From Neisseriaceae bacterium HSC-16F19 (GTDB taxonomy: Bacteria > Pseudomonadota > Gammaproteobacteria > Burkholderiales > Neisseriaceae), in contig NZ_JALJZY010000007.1 of the NCBI RefSeq assembly GCF_024171525.1, positions 1 to 64,000 on the forward strand: a stretch of 64,000 bases of DNA, in the 5' to 3' direction. The position numbers and the translations under genes are program-made. Every line of letters begins with the position of its first letter. Within the stretch, counting starts at the first letter, position 1. Below, one piece after another: positions 60,241-64,000 of the stretch. A model generated the notes under the pieces. It ran no database searches, was not told where the DNA came from, and saw nothing but the letters and a program-made list of their open reading frames with translations.

Positions 60241-60654
60241 CTATACGCCATCCGACGGTGTAGATTTTCGGTGATCCAAGCCGCCGCAATCGCAGCAGCC
60301 CAGCCAATCGGCCAGAAAACGCGTATCGATGCGGTTTGTACAATCGCCCACATCCGCATGGCCGCAATCGGCCGGTAGCGGCAGGTCGCAATCGCCGCGC
60401 TGGTAATAGGCTGCGCCGACGGCACGCTTATACAGCTGAGCCCGCGCTGCGCGGCAATGCGCAAAGCGGCGGCGCAAAGCGCCATAGCCGCGAATGAGGC
60501 CGTAACGGCGGATCAGGCGGTAGCCGACCCCGGAGCAGCCGCTGCCGCCGTGCAGCACACGGTAGGCGCAGTCATAGCCTTTACGCGGCGACAGATGGCG
60601 CTGATAGAGACGGATAAGCCGCAGGGCGCTGCCGGCGGCGAAAGAAGGCTGCAT
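60241..60654 (-). CDS. YidD-like protein with cysteine-rich tail
   Basis: 137 aa. Residues 10-70 follow YidD (membrane insertion factor): ALRLIRLYQRHLSPRKGYDC, then GCSGVGYRLIRRYGLIRGYG. The normal CRF-PTCS motif is changed: Cys29 and Cys40 are kept but spaced by HGGSG. The tail (~80-130) adds six cysteines (89, 97, 105, 120, 121, 123) with Asp/Gly. This suggests metal binding or a diverged paralogue. It is not next to rnpA-yidC where normal yidD lies. Confidence 0.72.
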   Translation of the reverse strand: MQPSFAAGSALRLIRLYQRHLSPRKGYDCAYRVLHGGSGCSGVGYRLIRRYGLIRGYGALRRRFAHCRAARAQLYKRAVGAAYYQRGDCDLPLPADCGHADVGDCTNRIDTRFLADWLGCCDCGGLDHRKSTPSDGV

Positions 60655-60737
60655 GGGTGTTTTCCCGAATTCAAGTAATCCAACAGGATGAGACTTTTAA
60701 AAAACCATTGGGAACAAAGATAAAACAGGATAAGGGC

Positions 60738-60815
60738 AGGGTGGGCATTCCTGTCCGCCATTTTAAAATTCTGATTAATAAAGATGATTGATTGGTGGGC
60801 AAGCATGCCCACCCT
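60738..60815. repeat. AGGGTGGGC inverted repeat
   Basis: AGGGTGGGC at 60738 and GCCCACCCT at 60807 with an AT-rich middle, followed by two uptake sequences (60851, 60888). Confidence 0.65.
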
Positions 60816-60908
60816 ACCGCTGCACCCATATCTCAAGGTTTTGCGGTCTCAGGCTGCCTGAACGGTTTAGAAGCATACTGCGCTCCCTTTCAGGCAGCCT
60901 CAAGTTGC

Positions 60909-61475
60909 TTACTGCCGCTCCAGGGCTTGTTCCATGGCGCGTCTTTTGCGGATTTCGGCGGCCAATTCGGCTTCCATTTCCCGTTGCAGCGTTTCGGCAC
61001 TGCGCTTTTCTTCCGGCCCGGTCGTTTCTTTTTGGGCAAGGTCGGCAATACGCCCCATCAAGAAGGACTCCGCCTTATCCGCCACCTCGCGGCTGCGTTC
61101 GCGGATACTGTCACAGAATTGCGGCAGCGTATTTTGCGCTTCATGGCGCTCAAAATCCGCCTCGTAAGGGTCTGTGTTCTGATGGCCGGGTTGGCTTTGC
61201 TGTGCTTTCAAAACCCGGCGGCAGGCATTGGCCTGCGGATGGTTGAACACATAGGCCAGCGCCAGAAACTGATAATGTTCGCCCAGATCTGCATTCCGCG
61301 GCGTAAAGCAGCGTCCTTGATAGGAGAGCAGCGAGGCTTCGTCCATCAGCTGTTGGCACTGCGGCAGCAAAGCCGCATCGGCAGCCGACAAAGCAGGCGT
61401 TGCCGTCTCCGGTTGCTTGGCGCAGGCCGTTAGCAGTAAAGGTGCGGTGAGGAGGATAGACAGCTTTTTGTTCAT
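60909..61475 (-). CDS. Hypothetical lipoprotein
   Basis: 188 aa. Signal peptide MNKKLSILLTAPLLLTAC with Cys18 lipobox. Three further cysteines (QCQQ, GRCF, ACRR) in the middle; the last ~70 residues are a long charged helix rich in Glu/Arg (EEKRSAETLQREMEAELAAE), probably coiled coil. Envelope-located; family not recognised. The hairpin at 61500-61531 is upstream. Confidence 0.78.
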   Translation of the reverse strand: MNKKLSILLTAPLLLTACAKQPETATPALSAADAALLPQCQQLMDEASLLSYQGRCFTPRNADLGEHYQFLALAYVFNHPQANACRRVLKAQQSQPGHQNTDPYEADFERHEAQNTLPQFCDSIRERSREVADKAESFLMGRIADLAQKETTGPEEKRSAETLQREMEAELAAEIRKRRAMEQALERQ

Positions 61476-61601
61476 GATGCGTATCCTTTTGAGTGAAAGC
61501 GGGCTGCCTGAAACGGGTTTCAGGGAGCCCGAGGGTGTACCAGTTTAACCTGTTTGGCGGCTTGGTAACACCGCTTTTATGTCCGTACCGCATAGGCAAT
61601 A

Positions 61602-61859
61602 TCAATGACCGTCCTGCTGCCCCATGATTTCGCGCAAAACATCTAGCGCATCCCATTCCAAACCTTTGCAGTATTCGACAAATTCAAAAATATCCAAACG
61701 GCGGTCGCCGGTTTCTACTTTCCCCACAAACGAATGAATCACCCCCAAACGCTCCGCCAGGGCGCGTTGCGACAAACCCAGTTCCAGCCGGCGGCGGGTG
61801 AGGATTTGTCGCAAATAGACATGCTCGGCGGCATGAACCGATAGGCGCAGATTGGTCAT
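61602..61859 (-). CDS. XRE-family transcriptional regulator next to the Dnd genes
   Basis: 85 aa. A single Cro/CI helix-turn-helix: YLRQILTRRRLELGLSQRAL, AERLGVIHSFVGKVETGDRR. Short C-terminal helix (FEFVEYCKGLEWDALDVL). It is transcribed away from dndC; its start codon is two bases from the first of two matching palindromes in the shared promoter. Likely represses itself and the Dnd genes, in the way Dnd clusters often have a divergent regulator. Confidence 0.88.
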   Translation of the reverse strand: MTNLRLSVHAAEHVYLRQILTRRRLELGLSQRALAERLGVIHSFVGKVETGDRRLDIFEFVEYCKGLEWDALDVLREIMGQQDGH

Positions 61860-61878
61860 TGCACCGATTTTAGGTACA
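61860..61878. promoter_or_regulatory. Operator-like palindrome 1 (XRE/dndC)
   Basis: TGCACCgattttaGGTACA. Six-base arms, seven-base AT-rich spacer; lies directly upstream of the XRE start codon. Confidence 0.7.
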
Positions 61879-61885
61879 ATCCCAT

Positions 61886-61913
61886 TTGCACCTGTTTTGG
61901 GTGCATTTATATT
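61886..61913 (+). promoter_or_regulatory. Promoter of dndC overlapped by operator-like palindrome 2
   Basis: -35 TTGCAC (61886-61891), 16-base spacer, -10 TATATT (61908-61913). The palindrome TGCACCtgttttgGGTGCA (61887-61905) covers the -35 and spacer. It has the same arms and spacer length as palindrome 1, 27 bases away. Confidence 0.65.
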
Positions 61914-61928
61914 GCTGAACCACCCACC

Positions 61929-63065
61929 ATGACTGCCGCCATTCCCATTATTCCCGTTGAAAATAATGTACTTGCTGATTTTGCAGGCATTGCCGACAAC
62001 ATTCGTTCCGAATATCTCAGCAGCGAACAAAATTATCCGTGGATCGTAACTTTCTCCGGCGGTAAAGACAGCACCTTGGTGGCGCATTTGGTGTTTGAGG
62101 TATTGCTGTCGCTGCCGCCCAGCCTGCGTCAGCGCCGCATTGATTTTGTTTCCAACGACACCTTGGTCGAGAGCCCTTTGGTGGTGAAACATATGCGCGA
62201 CACCTTGGCGCAAATTCTGCGTGCCGCGCAGATTTTCAAACTGCCGGTCAGTGGAGAAATCACCACGCCCAAATTGCAGGATACGTTCTGGACGCTCTTG
62301 ATTGGCAAAGGCTATCCCACACCCAACCGTTCCATGCGCTGGTGTACCGACCGCCTGAAAATCCAGCCCACCAGCGGCCATATCCTCAACAAGGTCAATG
62401 AGCACGGTAAAGCCATCATTGTTTTGGGCGTGCGTAAAGACGAGTCGTCCATGCGCAAGGCCAGCATAGACAGCCACCAAAACTTGGCCAATTCCAATCT
62501 GACCCCGCACGGCGATTTAAAAAATGCCTTGGTTTACCGCCCGATTGTGGACTTGAGTACCGACGATGTGTGGGAGTTTCTCGCCGCGCACCATCCGCCG
62601 TGGGGCGGCTCGCACGATGCGCTGATAAAACTCTACCGCGAAGCCGCAGGTGGCGAGTGTCCGATTGTGCTGTCGCAGGAAGAAGCGCCCGGTTGCGGCA
62701 CCAATTCCAGCCGCTTCGGTTGCTGGACCTGCACCGTGGTGAATAAAGACCGCAGCCTGCAAGGCTTTGTGGATGTGGGCAAAACCGAATTTCAGCCCTT
62801 GATTGAGTTTCGGGATTGGTTGGTGGACATCCGCAACAAGCCGGAATACCGCCAAGTAACGCGGCGTAACGGTGCATTGACCATTAAAGACGGCAAACAC
62901 ATTCCCGGCCCGTTTACGGTGGAAGCCCGGCAGATGATTTTGCAAAAACTGCTGGAGGTACAAGCTGTTTACGGCAGTGAATTGGTGTCGCAACAAGAAG
63001 TTGATTTAATCAAACAGATTTGGGCCGAAGACCTGATTCAGACCCACGAAAGGAAAAATACATGA
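61929..63065 (+). CDS. dndC: DNA phosphorothioation sulfurtransferase DndC (short form)
   Basis: 378 aa. PAPS-reductase-like ATP pyrophosphatase fold: PP-loop FSGGKDST at 42-49, RWCTDRLK at 137-144, GVRKDES at 167-173. Cys139, Cys256, Cys265 and Cys268 (PGCGTNSSRFGCWTC) have the spacing of the 4Fe-4S ligands of DndC. It activates sulfur and passes it to the DNA backbone with cysteine desulfurase help. It is about 100 residues shorter than the Streptomyces protein as I recall it, lacking the C-terminal extension, and no dndB precedes it. Overlaps the next gene by four bases. Confidence 0.9.
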   Translation: MTAAIPIIPVENNVLADFAGIADNIRSEYLSSEQNYPWIVTFSGGKDSTLVAHLVFEVLLSLPPSLRQRRIDFVSNDTLVESPLVVKHMRDTLAQILRAAQIFKLPVSGEITTPKLQDTFWTLLIGKGYPTPNRSMRWCTDRLKIQPTSGHILNKVNEHGKAIIVLGVRKDESSMRKASIDSHQNLANSNLTPHGDLKNALVYRPIVDLSTDDVWEFLAAHHPPWGGSHDALIKLYREAAGGECPIVLSQEEAPGCGTNSSRFGCWTCTVVNKDRSLQGFVDVGKTEFQPLIEFRDWLVDIRNKPEYRQVTRRNGALTIKDGKHIPGPFTVEARQMILQKLLEVQAVYGSELVSQQEVDLIKQIWAEDLIQTHERKNT

Positions 63066-63283
63066 ACTCGGAAACAGAAGAACAAATCAGCGATTTGCTG
63101 TTGTGGACCGACAGTGCCGCCAAAGAAATGATGGAAAAAATAGCAGCCGAGCACGGTGTTTCATTGGAAGCATTGGCCGACTTGGTGGCATGGGAGCGCG
63201 AGCAGCAGGAGCGTATCCGCCGCCGCGGCATGACCGATGTATTTGATGCGGTTTTTGATAATAAAACTTATTGGAAGAAATAA
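63062..63283 (+). CDS. Small DNA-modification-associated protein between dndC and dndD
   Basis: 73 aa, acidic, predicted all-helical: SETEEQISDLLLWTDSAAKE, MEKIAAEHGVSLEALADLVA, then WEREQQERIRRRG and a short tail. ATG at 63062 overlaps the dndC stop (ATGA), and dndD begins three bases after its stop, so the three are translated together. It does not read like DndE. I recall small proteins annotated as 'DNA modification system-associated' in such operons, but have no function for it. Confidence 0.82.
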   Translation: MNSETEEQISDLLLWTDSAAKEMMEKIAAEHGVSLEALADLVAWEREQQERIRRRGMTDVFDAVFDNKTYWKK

Positions 63284-63286
63284 GTC

Positions 63287-64000
63287 ATGTGGATTCATTC
63301 TATCCGGTTGCGGAATTTCAAATCTTACGATGATGCGTTTTTCAGCTTTCCCGAACCCAAAGACGGGCAAAACATTGTGCTGATCGGTGCACAAAACGGC
63401 CATGGTAAAACCACTTTGCTGGAGGCTGTTTATCTGTGTTTATACGATAAAGATGCCATCAGCCATCTGACGCGGGCAGGGCTTAACAGCAACGAAACTC
63501 ACTATCCGGATTTTCTGAAAGCGGCCCTGCATCACCAAGCCGAACCGCGCTATGGACGTTATGCCATGAGCCTGGAAATCGAAATGCGCCAAAACTGGCG
63601 GGGTGAGATGCGTGGTTTGAAAATTAAGCGCGCCTGGCATTTTGACTATGATAAAAAATTACAGATTAATGATAATGAAGTATTTGTCGAAACCCATAAA
63701 AATGGCAGTTATCAACCTGTAGATGACGACAAGGTTGGCCAGTATTTGAATGCGTATGCTTTGCCGTTTGATTATGCACCGTTTTTCTTTTTTGACGGTG
63801 AGAAAATCGTTCAGGCGGCACAACACAGTGGTGCAGGCAACTGGCTCAATATTGCCTTGAAAGGCTTGCTGGGCGTTACTCTACTGGATCGTCTACGGAA
63901 CAGTTTGAGTGATTATCGCACCAAATTTATTTCTGAAAACGCGTCTCAGAAAATGCAGGAAGACTTGGATAGGGCAGAGCGCGCTTTACATACAGCAGAG
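63287..64000 (+). CDS. dndD: DndD-like SMC/RecN-type ATPase (N-terminal part, cut by window end)
   Basis: First 238 residues. IRLRNFKSYDDAFFSF then Walker A GAQNGHGKTT (34-43), and the segment FFFFDGEKI (166-174) typical of DndD. From ~205 a charged helix begins (KFISENASQKMQEDLDRAER), the start of the coiled-coil arm. DndD is thought to use ATP in opening or nicking DNA for sulfur insertion. The stretch is more AT-rich than the core genes to the left, in keeping with acquired DNA. Confidence 0.88.
   Translation, partial: MWIHSIRLRNFKSYDDAFFSFPEPKDGQNIVLIGAQNGHGKTTLLEAVYLCLYDKDAISHLTRAGLNSNETHYPDFLKAALHHQAEPRYGRYAMSLEIEMRQNWRGEMRGLKIKRAWHFDYDKKLQINDNEVFVETHKNGSYQPVDDDKVGQYLNAYALPFDYAPFFFFDGEKIVQAAQHSGAGNWLNIALKGLLGVTLLDRLRNSLSDYRTKFISENASQKMQEDLDRAERALHTAE

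Noticed and set aside
61929..63065. Assimilatory PAPS reductase (cysH) instead of dndC
   Set aside because: Four Fe-S cysteines with DndC spacing, and coupling to a DndD-like ATPase, fit DNA phosphorothioation; no other sulfur assimilation gene is adjacent.

Overview
The window comes from a moderately GC-rich member of the Neisseriaceae. The strongest sign is the 12-mer AGGCTGCCTGAA (and its complement TTCAGGCAGCCT), which recurs dozens of times, singly or as inverted pairs that form terminators. This is the DNA uptake sequence dialect I know from the Simonsiella branch of the family. Supporting signs are an RmpM-like OmpA protein, MisR/MisS, a PglL-type O-oligosaccharyltransferase, an EIIA(Man)/HPr/EI phosphorelay without sugar permease, Correia-like elements and dRS3-type ATTCCC/GGGAAT repeats. 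I do not name a species.

Layout. 1-94 is the tail of a 5S rRNA (end of an rRNA operon). 0.3-6.2 kb: ubiJ-like, an NAD(P)-binding protein, dxs, dusB-fis and a DMT transporter. 6.2-6.9 kb is a repeat cluster. 6.9-11.6 kb: purH, a 62-aa protein, an MBL hydrolase, a CysB-like regulator and rmpM. 11.6-21.4 kb: methylcitrate cycle genes (prpB, a TauE-like permease, prpC, and acnD 3.8 kb further on), separated by a hydrolase, a vapBC module, a CHMI-like protein and another DMT exporter. 21.5-27 kb: a CDF-like protein, EIIA(Man)-HPr-EI and a DASS carboxylate transporter. 27.3-33.8 kb: an oppABCDF peptide importer whose intergenic gaps carry two copies of a 164-bp inverted-repeat element. 33.9-46.1 kb (minus strand): pheA, misS/misR, pglL, tatCBA, hisE-I-F-A-H-B and fxsA. 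46.4-56.7 kb: envelope, arginine, tRNA-modification and folate genes. 56.8-57.1 kb: tRNA-Pro, tRNA-Arg, tRNA-His. 57.2-61.5 kb: lpxB-rnhB, sirB2-like, a PEBP-like protein, a yidD-like gene and a lipoprotein.

The right end (61.6-64.0 kb) is accessory DNA. A small XRE repressor diverges from dndC, a 73-aa protein and the start of dndD, i.e. a DNA phosphorothioation (Dnd-type) system that runs out of the window. It differs from the textbook dndBCDE order: no dndB before dndC, a short DndC, and a small gene between dndC and dndD. Two matched 19-bp palindromes lie in the divergent promoter and look like operators of the XRE protein.

Four or more families of short inverted-repeat (MITE-like) elements lie between genes, and two appear to supply the stop codon of the gene beside them (dusB, rnhB). 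At least five genes (dxs, a DMT transporter, hisA, tatC, argE) end in an uptake sequence that encodes their last residues and stop. A possible small RNA or attenuator with a clear promoter and terminator precedes prpB.
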